In this document: piece after piece, positions 43,302-52,026 of the stretch
Layout of the letters: every line of letters starts with the position of its first letter
Numbering within the stretch: position 1 is the stretch's first letter
Assembly (NCBI RefSeq): GCF_030053155.1
Contig: NZ_CP125641.1
Coordinates: 310,001-374,000 of the forward strand
DNA length: 64,000 bases
Reading direction: 5' to 3'
Origin: Rhizobium sp. BT03
Lineage (GTDB): Bacteria > Pseudomonadota > Alphaproteobacteria > Rhizobiales > Rhizobiaceae
Notes under the pieces: generated by a model
What the model saw: only the letters and a program-made list of their open reading frames with translations
Database searches by the model: none
What the model was told of the DNA's origin: nothing
Position numbers and translations under genes: made by a program

Positions 43302-44063
43302 TCACGCGTAACGGACCTCCACGCCGAGTTTGTCCAGCCGGTGGCGGATGCTGTGCGGCATGTTGCTGTCGGTGATGATCAGATCGACGCGCGACAGCGA
43401 GAAGGCTTTGGAGGAGGCGCCGATATCGAACTTGCTCGAATCCGCCACGAGCACGACGCGCCGGGCCATACGAACCAGGTTGCGCTTGGTCCGCGCAATA
43501 TCCTCGGAGACATCGACGACGTCGAAGGCCTGATCGATCGCATGGGCGCTGACGAAGGCCTGGTGGGCGACGAGCCCGCCGACCGCCTTGTCGGAATCCG
43601 AAACGATCGTGCTGACGGTGCTGGGAAACACCCGGCCGCCGATCATGTGCACGTCGAGCCCCGGCCGGTACATCAGATGCTGGGCGATGTTCATCGCCGT
43701 CGTCGCCACCACGACGTTGTTGACCGGCGGCATCTGCATGGCCACCTGCAGCAGCGTCGAGCCGCTATCGAAGACGATCGACTGGTTGTCGATGATCTGC
43801 CGCGCGGCCATCTGGGCAATGCGCCGCTTCGCATCGAAATTGCGCTGCATGCGCTCCTCGAAGGCTGCGGCCGGCGAGTCGGACGGCAGGGCGATTGCCC
43901 CGCCATGCGTTTTGATCAACTGCTTCTTCGCGTCCATGATTTCGAGATCGGAGCGGATGGTGACTTCCGAAACCTCGAAGAATTCCGCGAGCTGGCGGGT
44001 GCGGGCCTGACCGACCCGTTGAAGTTCCAGCATGATCTGCTGCCGCCTCTGTTCTGCAAGCAT
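43302..44063 (-). CDS. DeoR family transcriptional regulator
   Basis: A 253-residue repressor. The HTH is MLAEQRRQQIMLELQRVGQ then RTRQLAEFFEVSEVTIRSDL (about residues 1-55). The DeoRC domain has FDSGSTLLQVAMQM and HMIGGRVFPSTVSTIVSD, the sugar-phosphate sensor. The start at 44063 fits the family; the frame extends upstream without a ribosome site. It is divergent from the aldolase/kinase block, which it probably controls through the CGAAA-type repeats between them. Confidence 0.92.
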   Translation of the reverse strand: MLAEQRRQQIMLELQRVGQARTRQLAEFFEVSEVTIRSDLEIMDAKKQLIKTHGGAIALPSDSPAAAFEERMQRNFDAKRRIAQMAARQIIDNQSIVFDSGSTLLQVAMQMPPVNNVVVATTAMNIAQHLMYRPGLDVHMIGGRVFPSTVSTIVSDSDKAVGGLVAHQAFVSAHAIDQAFDVVDVSEDIARTKRNLVRMARRVVLVADSSKFDIGASSKAFSLSRVDLIITDSNMPHSIRHRLDKLGVEVRYA

Positions 44064-44311
44064 GTGCGATCCCGGCTGCCGCGCGCCTCGTTGCGATAAG
44101 GCGACTTTTGAAAAACGAAAGATAGCCGTCTGGTGGTGCGGCTTAGACTGCATAAATAGCCCCAGCTAGCAAAAAATGCACGTCAAAAATTCTCTTTCCG
44201 CGTGAAAACGAAAGAATTCGAAATATTGAACATTTGTTTGTTTTCGAGTTAGGATTTTCTCAACAACGACGCCGGCACTCCCAACGCCGCAATCGCAAAG
44301 GAAGCATCGCC
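44064..44311. promoter_or_regulatory. Divergent control region with direct repeats (DeoR operator candidates)
   Basis: The 11-mer AAAACGAAAGA occurs twice in the same orientation (44112-44122 and 44205-44215). A reverse partial copy, TTTTCG, lies at 44241-44246. DeoR-family proteins commonly bind multiple CGAAA/TTTCG half-sites, sometimes with looping, so these are the best candidates for the adjacent DeoR regulator. Confidence 0.55.
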
Positions 44312-45112
44312 ATGGGTCTCGGAACCAAAGTCCGCCTCGCACGCCTGTTCTCGAACCCATCGGGGCATTTGTTCGGGGGCGCGGTCGATCATTTTGTCGG
44401 TTACGGCAATGTTCGTGAGGGCGGGCTTGCCGATCTGCCGGGCGCGCTCAGACGCGTCATGGCGGGTGGCCCCGACTACATCAGCATCCAGCCCGGCGCT
44501 GCGCGTCACCTCTGGGCGGATTATGCCGGAAAGGCAGCCCTCGTCATTCAGGGCGGCTGCTTCACCGCCGACGACCGGATTCGCCAGCTCATCGCCACTC
44601 CGGAAGATGCGGTGCGTTATGGCGCGGACGCACTGGCTGTCGCCATTCCGGTGCGCGGCGCCACCGAAGGAGAGTACATCCGCTGGCTGACCGATACGGT
44701 CAACGCCGCCGCCCGCTTCGAAATGCCGGTCGTCGCCCATGTCTATCCCCGTGATTTCTCCGACGGCGGCAAGATCGTGTTCACCCCGGATGAAATCGCC
44801 TATGCGGTGCGCATCGGTTTCGAAGCCGGCGTCGACGTGATCAAGGTCGGCTATACCGGAGATTTCGAATCCTTCCGCGAAACCGTCGCGACTTGCCCGG
44901 TCCCGGTGGTGATTGCCGGCGGCCCGAAGACCGATACGCTGCTCGGCGCGCTCGTCCAGACATCGGAAGCGTTGCGCGCCGGCGCCAAGGGCGCGGTCGT
45001 CGGCCGCAATCTCTGGGGCCATGGCGATACGACCATGGCCGCGCGCGCCTTCAAATTCGTCATTCATAAAGGCATGGCGCCGGAGGAGGCGCTGGCGGCT
45101 GCCGGCGCTTGA
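44312..45112 (+). CDS. Class I aldolase, DhnA/FbaB/LsrF family
   Basis: A 266-residue TIM-barrel aldolase. The probable Schiff-base Lys178 lies in DVIKVGYTGD. GGPKT (203-207) and AVVGRN form the phosphate-binding end, and AHVYPRDF provides a further catalytic region. The family cleaves phosphorylated ketoses (fructose-1,6-bisphosphate, or phospho-autoinducer-2 for LsrF). Adjacent PfkB kinase and DeoR regulator genes make a phosphorylated ketose the likely substrate. The start is set at ATG 44312 rather than 26 codons earlier. Confidence 0.87.
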   Translation: MGLGTKVRLARLFSNPSGHLFGGAVDHFVGYGNVREGGLADLPGALRRVMAGGPDYISIQPGAARHLWADYAGKAALVIQGGCFTADDRIRQLIATPEDAVRYGADALAVAIPVRGATEGEYIRWLTDTVNAAARFEMPVVAHVYPRDFSDGGKIVFTPDEIAYAVRIGFEAGVDVIKVGYTGDFESFRETVATCPVPVVIAGGPKTDTLLGALVQTSEALRAGAKGAVVGRNLWGHGDTTMAARAFKFVIHKGMAPEEALAAAGA

Positions 45113-45115
45113 GAC

Positions 45116-46057
45116 GTGTCGCCCCCGCTCCAGGTTCTGGGCTTCGGCGCCCTTGCCATCGATGACATCATCTATGTCGATCGGGGGCTTTCGGCCGGCA
45201 AGGGAAAGGTGACCAAGCGGGCCACGGACCATGGCGGCAACGTGGCGACGGCCCTTGTCACTGTCGCCAGGCTTGGTGGGCGCGCCGGCTTCATCGGCTG
45301 GCTCGGCGAGGATCCCGCGGCCGATCCGGCCGGCGCCGAGCTCGAGCGCGAGGGCGTCGACATATCCCTGGCGCCGCGCCATGCCGCTGCCGCGCCGATC
45401 CGCTCGGTGATCACCGTCGGTCCTGACGGCGACCGGTTCATAGCCTATGACGACGATGTGCTGCACGGGACGTCGGATGCACTGCCCGACGATGTTTTGA
45501 TGCAGGCCCCGGTCCTGCTGATCGATGGCTATGCCGCACACTCGGAAAGGGTGGTGGCACGGGCGCGCGCGCTGGGCCTGGCCGTGATAGCCGATATCGA
45601 ATGGACGGTCGGTGCCGCGACGGACCGGCTCCTCGCCTGCGCCGACCATCTGGTGCTGCCGCTCGCTTTCGCGAGGGAGTACACCGGCGAGACCGATCCG
45701 GCGGCCATTCTGGAGCAGCTCTGGTCAGCGGAGAGGTCCGCTGTCGTGCTGACCGATGGCGAACGAGGGGCCTGTCTCCGCCAGAAAGGCGATCCCACCC
45801 GGTGGCATTTGCCGGCCTATCAGGTTCAAGCGGTGGACACGACCGGCGCCGGCGACTGTTTTCACGGCGCCTATGCTCTTGCCCTTGCCGAGGGGAAGAG
45901 CCCGCTCGATTGCGTAGCCTATGCCACAGCGGCTGCCGCCATTTCCGTGACCGCGCGGGGAGGGCGCAGGGGCCTGCCGGACAACCGGACGTGCCTCGCA
46001 TGGATGGCAGGGGGAAATGCACCCGTGGCGTGCCCCATCCCGGGATGTCACGATTAG
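45116..46057 (+). CDS. PfkB/ribokinase-family carbohydrate kinase
   Basis: A 313-residue kinase starting at GTG 3 bases after the aldolase stop. GGNVATALVTVARLGG is the first family signature and DTTGAGDCFHGAYALA the second, with catalytic Asp247. It would phosphorylate a ketose or ketose-phosphate, giving the substrate for the aldolase, as in tagatose, fructose or sulfo-sugar routes. The C-terminus (NAPVACPIPGCHD) is less typical. Confidence 0.9.
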   Translation: MSPPLQVLGFGALAIDDIIYVDRGLSAGKGKVTKRATDHGGNVATALVTVARLGGRAGFIGWLGEDPAADPAGAELEREGVDISLAPRHAAAAPIRSVITVGPDGDRFIAYDDDVLHGTSDALPDDVLMQAPVLLIDGYAAHSERVVARARALGLAVIADIEWTVGAATDRLLACADHLVLPLAFAREYTGETDPAAILEQLWSAERSAVVLTDGERGACLRQKGDPTRWHLPAYQVQAVDTTGAGDCFHGAYALALAEGKSPLDCVAYATAAAAISVTARGGRRGLPDNRTCLAWMAGGNAPVACPIPGCHD

Positions 46058-46374
46058 CGTGCCGTTGACAGGTGTCGACCTTGTTGGCCGCCCGAGCGGA
46101 ACCACACGCCGATCGCAGGGTTTGAAAGATCCTTCAGCCGCTGCCGCGTTGGCCATAAAAATTACGCGCGTAAAAAAATATTAGCGCGCAAATAAATGGC
46201 ATAAATGTAAGATATTTCAAATTGATATGCTGATTTTTCGATAATTTATGACGAAATTCTCTCGATTCTTTTGTTGACTTTGACGCTCAGGCCTGAGCCT
46301 TCTTGTCGAAAGGATCGGAGGTGGCGGGGGGCGCCGATCGAAGACGTGAGCGGACGGATACGGGAGGACGAGAC
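46058..46374 (+). promoter_or_regulatory. Promoter region of the orphan-ATPase operon with repeated operator-like sites
   Basis: These 317 bases are AT-rich at 46155-46275. TTACGCGCGTAA (46162-46173, a perfect palindrome) and TTAGCGCGCAAA (46181-46192) are two related sites 19 bases apart. A TTGACT hexamer (46274-46279) precedes the perfect 14-base palindrome GCTCAGGCCTGAGC (46285-46298). No gene was found. The pattern suggests control of the next operon by at least one dimeric regulator. Confidence 0.55.
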
Positions 46375-47520
46375 GTGGCCGTGGTTGTATTAGACAAGAT
46401 CTGCAAGACCTATGGAAACAGCTACCATGCGATCAAGGATCTGAGCCTGACGATCCATGACGGCGAGTTTCTGATTCTGGTCGGTCCGTCCGGATGCGGA
46501 AAATCGACCGCGCTCCGCATGATTGCTGGGCTTGAGGAGATCAGCAGCGGAACGTTGAGCATCGGCGGCCAGGACGTTGTCGATCTTGCGCCGAAGGACC
46601 GGGACATCGCCATGGTCTTTCAGAGCTATGCGCTTTATCCGCACATGACCGTGTTCGACAACATCGCCTTTTCGATGAAGCTGGCCGGAAAGAGCAAGGC
46701 CGAGCGAACCAAGCGCGTGCACGAGATCGCCAAGATCCTGCAGCTGGAAACCTTGCTCGGCAACAAGCCCGCCCAACTTTCCGGCGGCCAGCGCCAGCGT
46801 GTTGCGATGGGGCGCGCCATGGTCCGCGAACCCGCGGCATTCCTCATGGACGAGCCGCTTTCCAACCTCGATGCCAAGCTGCGTGTGCAAATGCGCGCCG
46901 AAATCGCAAGCCTGCAGCGACAATTGGGGGTAACGACGATCTACGTGACGCACGACCAGACCGAAGCCCTGACCATGGGCGACCGTGTCGCCGTACTGAA
47001 GGGCGGCGTGCTTCAGCAGGTGGACACGCCCAAGGCCCTCTATCACCGCCCGGTCAATGCCTTCGTCGCAGGCTTCATCGGCTCGCCGTCGATGAACCTG
47101 TTCGAAGGGCGTCTGGAGGGTATGCGGATCCATTTGCCGGGATTCTCCATCCCCTTGTCCGACGGCGCCTTCGAGCGGGCGTCCGGCCTTTCCGCCTTCG
47201 AGGGAAAGGCGCTGATCTTCGGCGTTCGGCCCGAGGATCTCTACGACAGCCAGCTGCCGTCCGGGGCGTCCTATCCGACGATCCCGGTTGTGGTGAAGTC
47301 GATCGAGGAGCTCGGCTCCGAGTTGATCGTGCATTTGAAGATCGACGCGGTTCGGATCGATTCGGGCGACCCCGACGCCGTCGAAGACCTGAGCGGTGCG
47401 GCCAACGCCGTCGCCCGCTTCGAAGCCGTCAGCACGGTCGAGACAGGCCAATCGATCAATCTGGCAATCGATCCGGCGAAACTTCATTTTTTCCATCCTC
47501 AAACGCATGTGGCGCTGTGA
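46375..47520 (+). CDS. MalK/UgpC-like ABC transporter ATPase (orphan)
   Basis: A 381-residue ATPase starting at GTG behind GGGAGGA. Walker [11 protein letters not shown]-loop [11 protein letters not shown], signature LSGGQRQR, Walker B AAFLMDEPLS and VTHDQTEAL are intact. The C-terminal OB/TOBE region extends to the end. No permease or binding-protein gene is adjacent, which is unusual. It may serve the two transporters in this window that lack an ATPase (22.8-25.9 kb and 35.4-38.6 kb). An in-frame TTG at 46303 would add 24 residues without family similarity. Confidence 0.93.
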   Translation: MAVVVLDKICKTYGNSYHAIKDLSLTIHDGEFLILVGPSGCGKSTALRMIAGLEEISSGTLSIGGQDVVDLAPKDRDIAMVFQSYALYPHMTVFDNIAFSMKLAGKSKAERTKRVHEIAKILQLETLLGNKPAQLSGGQRQRVAMGRAMVREPAAFLMDEPLSNLDAKLRVQMRAEIASLQRQLGVTTIYVTHDQTEALTMGDRVAVLKGGVLQQVDTPKALYHRPVNAFVAGFIGSPSMNLFEGRLEGMRIHLPGFSIPLSDGAFERASGLSAFEGKALIFGVRPEDLYDSQLPSGASYPTIPVVVKSIEELGSELIVHLKIDAVRIDSGDPDAVEDLSGAANAVARFEAVSTVETGQSINLAIDPAKLHFFHPQTHVAL

Positions 47521-47573
47521 AGCGAAGACGAAACCGGCGTTCATCTTCAACATCCGACCTAGAGGGCTTATCG

Positions 47574-48650
47574 ATGCCAGCAAAACAGGAACGGCGCCTC
47601 CGCATCGGCGTACTGGGAGCCGGCCAGATTGCCCAGGCCGCGCACTTCGAGAGCTGCACGAAGGCTGTGAATGCCGATCTCTATGCGATCTGCGACGTCG
47701 CCGCGGATCTCCGCGAACGAATGGCGATCACCCATGGAGCGGAAAAAACCTACGACGATTATGACAGGATGCTGGCCGATCCCGACCTTGATGCGGTGAT
47801 CATCGCCACCGCCGATGCCTTTCACGTCCCGGCCTCGATCCGCGCCCTTCAGGCGGGCAAGCATGTGCTGTGCGAGAAACCGGTCGGTGTCACCGTCGAG
47901 GAATGCCTTGAATTGAAGGCTGAAGTCGAGACGTCGGGAAAGGTGTTTCAGGTCGGGCATATGAAGCGTTTTGACGCGGGGCTCCAGGCGGCGAAATCCT
48001 TCATCCGCGACGAGATGGGTGAGATGGTTGCTCTGAAGGCATGGTATTGCGACAGCACCCACCGCTATCCGATGACCGATGCGGTCCAGCCGCTGATCGT
48101 TGCCAGCGCCAATGCGCGAAAACCCGCCGCCAATCCGAAAGCCGACCTGCGCCGCTACTACATGCTGGCGCATGGTTGCCACCTGATCGACACGGCGCGT
48201 TATTTTGCCGGCGACATCGTTTCCGTCACCGCGCGTCTGAGTGAGCGAGCCGGCATCTGGTGCTGGTTCGTCGACGTGGAGTTTGCCTGCGGCACACTCG
48301 GTCACCTCGATCTCACCGTCCAGGTGCGCATGGACTGGCACGAAGGTTTCCAGATCTATGGCAGGAGCGGCAGCATTTTGGGCAAGACCTATAACCCGTG
48401 GTACTACAAAACCAGTGAGGTCGACATTTTCCGGGAAGCCGATGGCGCAACCCATCGCGTTCTCGGCGCCGACGGTCATTTCTATCGCCGTCAGGTCGAA
48501 GGCTTTGCCCGCACGATTCTGGATGGCGCAGTGATGGAGGGCGCCGACATCGATGATGGCCTGGCCTCCGTACGGGCCATGGTCGCCGTCGCGCGCTCCG
48601 TCGAAACCGGCAAGCCGGTCGCGCTCACCGACGTCACGGGTGGCGTGTGA
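47574..48650 (+). CDS. Gfo/Idh/MocA-family NAD(P)-dependent oxidoreductase
   Basis: A 358-residue dehydrogenase. The Rossmann motif is IGVLGAGQIAQAAHF, and CEKPVGVT carries the cofactor-site Lys. LAHGCHLIDTARYFAG gives the D-x-x-x-H-like catalytic segment (His and Asp near residues 200-204). It follows the orphan ATPase and overlaps by one base the TIM-barrel gene downstream, so the two products probably act in sequence: oxidation of a glycoside or polyol to a keto compound, then isomerisation or elimination. Confidence 0.9.
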   Translation: MPAKQERRLRIGVLGAGQIAQAAHFESCTKAVNADLYAICDVAADLRERMAITHGAEKTYDDYDRMLADPDLDAVIIATADAFHVPASIRALQAGKHVLCEKPVGVTVEECLELKAEVETSGKVFQVGHMKRFDAGLQAAKSFIRDEMGEMVALKAWYCDSTHRYPMTDAVQPLIVASANARKPAANPKADLRRYYMLAHGCHLIDTARYFAGDIVSVTARLSERAGIWCWFVDVEFACGTLGHLDLTVQVRMDWHEGFQIYGRSGSILGKTYNPWYYKTSEVDIFREADGATHRVLGADGHFYRRQVEGFARTILDGAVMEGADIDDGLASVRAMVAVARSVETGKPVALTDVTGGV

Positions 48651-49495
48651 TGAAGCTCGGCATCTTCGCAAAGACCTTCGAGGGAACGGAACCCTCGACC
48701 GTCCTCAATTCGGTCGCCCGGGCCGGCTTCGCCGCAGCACAATACAACATGGCCTGCTCGGGCCTGCCGCCGATGCCGGAGACGATGACCGAGGCTCAAG
48801 CGCGTGCGGTCACCGAGGCGGCGCAGAGCAGTGGCGTCGAGATCGTCGCCGTTTCCGGCACCTACAACATGATCCATCCCGATCCCGCCCTGCGCCAAAC
48901 CGGCCTTCGCAACCTGGCGACGCTGGCTGCGCGCTGCGCCGGCATGTCGACCGCCCTGATCACGCTCTGCACCGGCACCCGCGACCCCATCGACCAGTGG
49001 AAAGCGCATGCCGACAACGACACGCCGGCAGCCTGGCGCGATCTTCTCGAAGCCATGGGGGCGGCCATCGAGATCGCCGAGCGCTATAATGTGGATCTGG
49101 CTATCGAGCCGGAGCTTGCCAATGTCGTCAACTCGGCTGAGAAAGCCCATCGGCTGATCGCAGCGCTCAATAGCCCCCGCGTCAAGATCGTCCTCGATCC
49201 GGCCAATCTTTTCGAGGTCGCAACGTTGGATGAGCAGCGGCGCATCGTTTCCTCAGCCATCGATCTTCTCGCCGATCGGATCGTCATGGCGCATGCGAAA
49301 GACCGCAATCCCGACGGCAGTTTCGCGACCGCCGGCAAGGGCGTTCTCGACTACGCGCATTATCTCGGCCGTCTCAAGGCAATCGGCTTTGGCGGCAGTC
49401 TCGTCACGCACGGTCTTTCGGCCTCGGAAGCGGCCGGTGTGGCGTCCTTCCTAAAAAGGGCGCTCGACGGCGAAGGCGCGGGGAGAGGACGATGA
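48650..49495 (+). CDS. Sugar phosphate isomerase/epimerase-family TIM barrel
   Basis: A 281-residue barrel of the xylose-isomerase-like superfamily. The start (KLGIFAKTFEGTEP) leads into metal-site residues Glu in AIEPELAN, Asp in VLDPANLF, His in MAHAKDRN and a C-terminal THG. ATG 48650 overlaps the oxidoreductase stop. The function is not recognisable beyond the superfamily. Coupling to a Gfo/Idh/MocA enzyme points to a keto-sugar substrate. Confidence 0.87.
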   Translation: MKLGIFAKTFEGTEPSTVLNSVARAGFAAAQYNMACSGLPPMPETMTEAQARAVTEAAQSSGVEIVAVSGTYNMIHPDPALRQTGLRNLATLAARCAGMSTALITLCTGTRDPIDQWKAHADNDTPAAWRDLLEAMGAAIEIAERYNVDLAIEPELANVVNSAEKAHRLIAALNSPRVKIVLDPANLFEVATLDEQRRIVSSAIDLLADRIVMAHAKDRNPDGSFATAGKGVLDYAHYLGRLKAIGFGGSLVTHGLSASEAAGVASFLKRALDGEGAGRGR

Positions 49496-50301
49496 GACGG
49501 GCTGAAGCGTTCGAAACCAGCGACGGAACCATTCTCAACGTCGATATGGCCGGCGAGGGCGCGCCGGCAATATTCCAGCACGGCCTCTGCGGAGACGCGA
49601 CGCAGACGGACGAGGTCTTTCCGCGCGAAAGCGGATATCGCCGGGTTACGGTCGAAGCCCGCGGCCACGGGCGTTCCGGGGCCGGCAATGTCGAGCGGCT
49701 GTCGATTTCGGCCTTCTGCGATGATATTGCCGCTTATATCGAGAAGAACTTTGCGGCGCCGGTCGTGATCGGCGGCATCTCGATGGGGGCCGCGATCGCC
49801 TTGCGTCTCGCCGTCAAACGGCCCGATCTCGTCAAGGCACTGATCCTGGCAAGGCCGGCCTGGCTGACGGCATCGGCGCCGGACAATATGGCGCCCAATG
49901 CCGAAGTCGGGCGGCTTCTGAAAACCCTGCCACTGGGCAAGGCAAAGCAGGCATTCCTTGCCGGGCCGGTCGGCGTGCGGCTCGCCGCCGAGGCGCCGGA
50001 CAATCTCGCCTCGCTTGCCGGGTTTTTCTCCCGCACGCCTCTGGATGTGACCGCCGAACTGCTGACCAGGATCTCCAGCGACGGCCCTGGCGTCACCGAC
50101 GCGGAGGTCGGCAATCTCGCCCTGCCGGTGCTCGTCATCGGCCATGATCGCGACAGCATCCACCCTCTCCGGCATGCGCGTGCGCTTGCCGCGCGGATTG
50201 CCGGCGCGCGTTTCGTGCAGATCACGCCGAAAACGGAGAGCCGTCCGCAATATGTTGCCGACTTCAGGCTCGCCGTCGGCAATTTTCTAAAGGAGCTCTG
50301 A
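49492..50301 (+). CDS. Alpha/beta hydrolase
   Basis: A 269-residue hydrolase that overlaps the preceding gene by four bases (ATGA). The oxyanion segment is FQHGLCGDA, the nucleophile elbow is GGISMGAA (Ser near residue 100), and the acid region is VIGHDRDSIHP. The usual late catalytic His is not obvious: candidates are His in IHPLRHA, while the C-terminus reads ITPKTESRPQY. It may be a lactonase or esterase acting on an oxidised sugar of this pathway. Confidence 0.85.
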   Translation: MRRAEAFETSDGTILNVDMAGEGAPAIFQHGLCGDATQTDEVFPRESGYRRVTVEARGHGRSGAGNVERLSISAFCDDIAAYIEKNFAAPVVIGGISMGAAIALRLAVKRPDLVKALILARPAWLTASAPDNMAPNAEVGRLLKTLPLGKAKQAFLAGPVGVRLAAEAPDNLASLAGFFSRTPLDVTAELLTRISSDGPGVTDAEVGNLALPVLVIGHDRDSIHPLRHARALAARIAGARFVQITPKTESRPQYVADFRLAVGNFLKEL

Positions 50302-50305
50302 AACA

Positions 50306-51007
50306 ATGCCTGTCCCCTCCAAGACCTGGATCGCCGATCTTCCGAAGGATCGACTGATTGCCGAGTTCTCCGTCTGGTCGGCCGATCTCATGCGTCTCGC
50401 CGATGATCTCGCGCGTGTCGATCCTCACGTCGACATCCTCCACATCGATGTCGCCGATGGCCATTTTGCGCCGGCGATGTTGTTCTTTCCCGATCTCGTC
50501 GCCGCTGTGCGCAAAGCCTCCACGCGCCCGATCCATGTTCACTTGATGGTTGCCGATAGCATTATCCTGTCGCAGATCGAGCAGTTCGCCGATGCCGGCA
50601 GCGACCTGATCAGTCTTCATGTCGAAAACGAAAGCGTCGCCGACCAGGCTCTCGATCTTCTCGATCGCCGCGGTGTCGCAGCCGGCATGGTTCTCAAGGT
50701 CGATACCCCCGTCGAGCGGATCGAGACATATGCTTCCCGGCTGCGTTTTGTGACGCTGCTCGGCACGGCGATCGGCGTCAAAGGCCAGGGCCTCGACGAG
50801 AAGGCCGGCGCCCGGCTTCAACAGGCAAAGCAGATCATCGCCGGCTGCGGTGCGGCCGATCGGATCGTGCTGGCGGCCGATGGCGGCATTCGCGAGCACA
50901 CTGTGCCTCTGCTTCGCCAATCCGGTGCGGAAACGGTCGTTCTCGGTTCCCTGGCTTTCAATGCGCCGTCGCTCAATGAGCGGATGGCATGGATGCGCGC
51001 ACTCTAA
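50306..51007 (+). CDS. Ribulose-phosphate 3-epimerase family protein
   Basis: A 233-residue TIM barrel of the RPE/AlsE family. HIDVADGHFAPAM carries the metal-binding His and catalytic Asp, HVHLMV the next ligand His, and AADGGI the second catalytic Asp, followed by the phosphate-binding VLGSLAF. It epimerises C3 of a ketose phosphate. Its neighbour, a ROK kinase, parallels the AlsE/AlsK pair of D-allose use, so allulose-6-phosphate or a similar ketohexose phosphate is a possible substrate as well as ribulose-5-phosphate. Confidence 0.9.
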   Translation: MPVPSKTWIADLPKDRLIAEFSVWSADLMRLADDLARVDPHVDILHIDVADGHFAPAMLFFPDLVAAVRKASTRPIHVHLMVADSIILSQIEQFADAGSDLISLHVENESVADQALDLLDRRGVAAGMVLKVDTPVERIETYASRLRFVTLLGTAIGVKGQGLDEKAGARLQQAKQIIAGCGAADRIVLAADGGIREHTVPLLRQSGAETVVLGSLAFNAPSLNERMAWMRAL

Positions 51008-51021
51008 CCGGCGGTCTTCAC

Positions 51022-51987
51022 ATGCAGCAGGTTGCCATTGGCATAGACCTCGGCGGAACGCAGGTGCGCGCCGCCCTTGTCGACGAGCAAGGCAGGATCC
51101 TGATGCGATTGGCCGAGCCAACGGATGCGCTGGCCGGGCCCGACCGGGTGCTCGCCCAGATTTGCGGCCTCGCCGATCGGCTGCTTGCGGCATCGAAGAC
51201 TGCTTCGGTCGTGGGCGTCGGCGTATCCGCCCCAGGCCCGCTCGATACGGTCGCCGGTGTCGCGACCGATATCCCGACCCTTTCCGGCTTCGTCGATTTT
51301 CCGCTGAAGGCGGAACTGCAGACGCGGTTTCCGTTTCCGGTCGATCTCGAAAACGACGCCATTGCCGCGGCGATCGGCGAGTGGCAGTTCGGGATCGGCA
51401 AGGGACTTGATAACCTCGTCTATGTCACGGTGAGCACCGGGATCGGCGGCGGCGTTATCTCGGACGGCCGGGTGGTGCGCGGCCGCAAGGGCATGGCAGC
51501 CCATGTCGGCCACATGTCGGTCATGCCGAACGGAGACCTCTGCCCTTGCGGCAACAGGGGCTGTTTCGAGGCCTATGGATCCGGACCGGCATTTGCGCGG
51601 CGCGCCCAAATGCGGGCCATGGAAAGCCGAGAGACGACGTTAGGCAGCAACGGCGGCGCCATCGACAGCCGCAGCGTTTTTGCGGCAGCCAGAAATGGCG
51701 ATCGGCTCGCCAACCAACTGGTCGACGAGGAAGCGGAAATTCTCGGACGCGGCTTCACCAGCCTGATCCACATCTTCAGTCCCGATATCATCGTCATGGG
51801 GGGAGGGCTCTCCCACGAATTCGACCGTCTGCAACCGGGCATTCAAGCCTATATCGGCCAATGGGCGATGCCGGCATTCAAGGATGTCAAGGTGATGCTG
51901 GCGGCGTTGGATCAGAACTCGGGCCTTGTCGGCGCGGCGGCTCTGGCGTTCTTGGCGGGGAAGGTCGCTCCGATCGGTCGTCCTTAG
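51022..51987 (+). CDS. ROK-family sugar kinase
   Basis: A 321-residue kinase. The ATP phosphate loop is IGIDLGGTQVRAALV, ENDAIAAAIGEWQFG holds the catalytic Asp, VTVSTGIGGGVIS follows, and the zinc cluster CPCGNRGCFEAYGSG is the ROK signature. It probably phosphorylates a hexose (glucose or allose type) as the first cytoplasmic step. An upstream in-frame ATG (50989) overlaps the epimerase gene. The ATG at 51022 fits the family start better. Confidence 0.92.
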   Translation: MQQVAIGIDLGGTQVRAALVDEQGRILMRLAEPTDALAGPDRVLAQICGLADRLLAASKTASVVGVGVSAPGPLDTVAGVATDIPTLSGFVDFPLKAELQTRFPFPVDLENDAIAAAIGEWQFGIGKGLDNLVYVTVSTGIGGGVISDGRVVRGRKGMAAHVGHMSVMPNGDLCPCGNRGCFEAYGSGPAFARRAQMRAMESRETTLGSNGGAIDSRSVFAAARNGDRLANQLVDEEAEILGRGFTSLIHIFSPDIIVMGGGLSHEFDRLQPGIQAYIGQWAMPAFKDVKVMLAALDQNSGLVGAAALAFLAGKVAPIGRP

Positions 51988-52026
51988 AGAACACTCTGGT
52001 CCTGTGCGCGCAGAGAGGCTGTTCCG

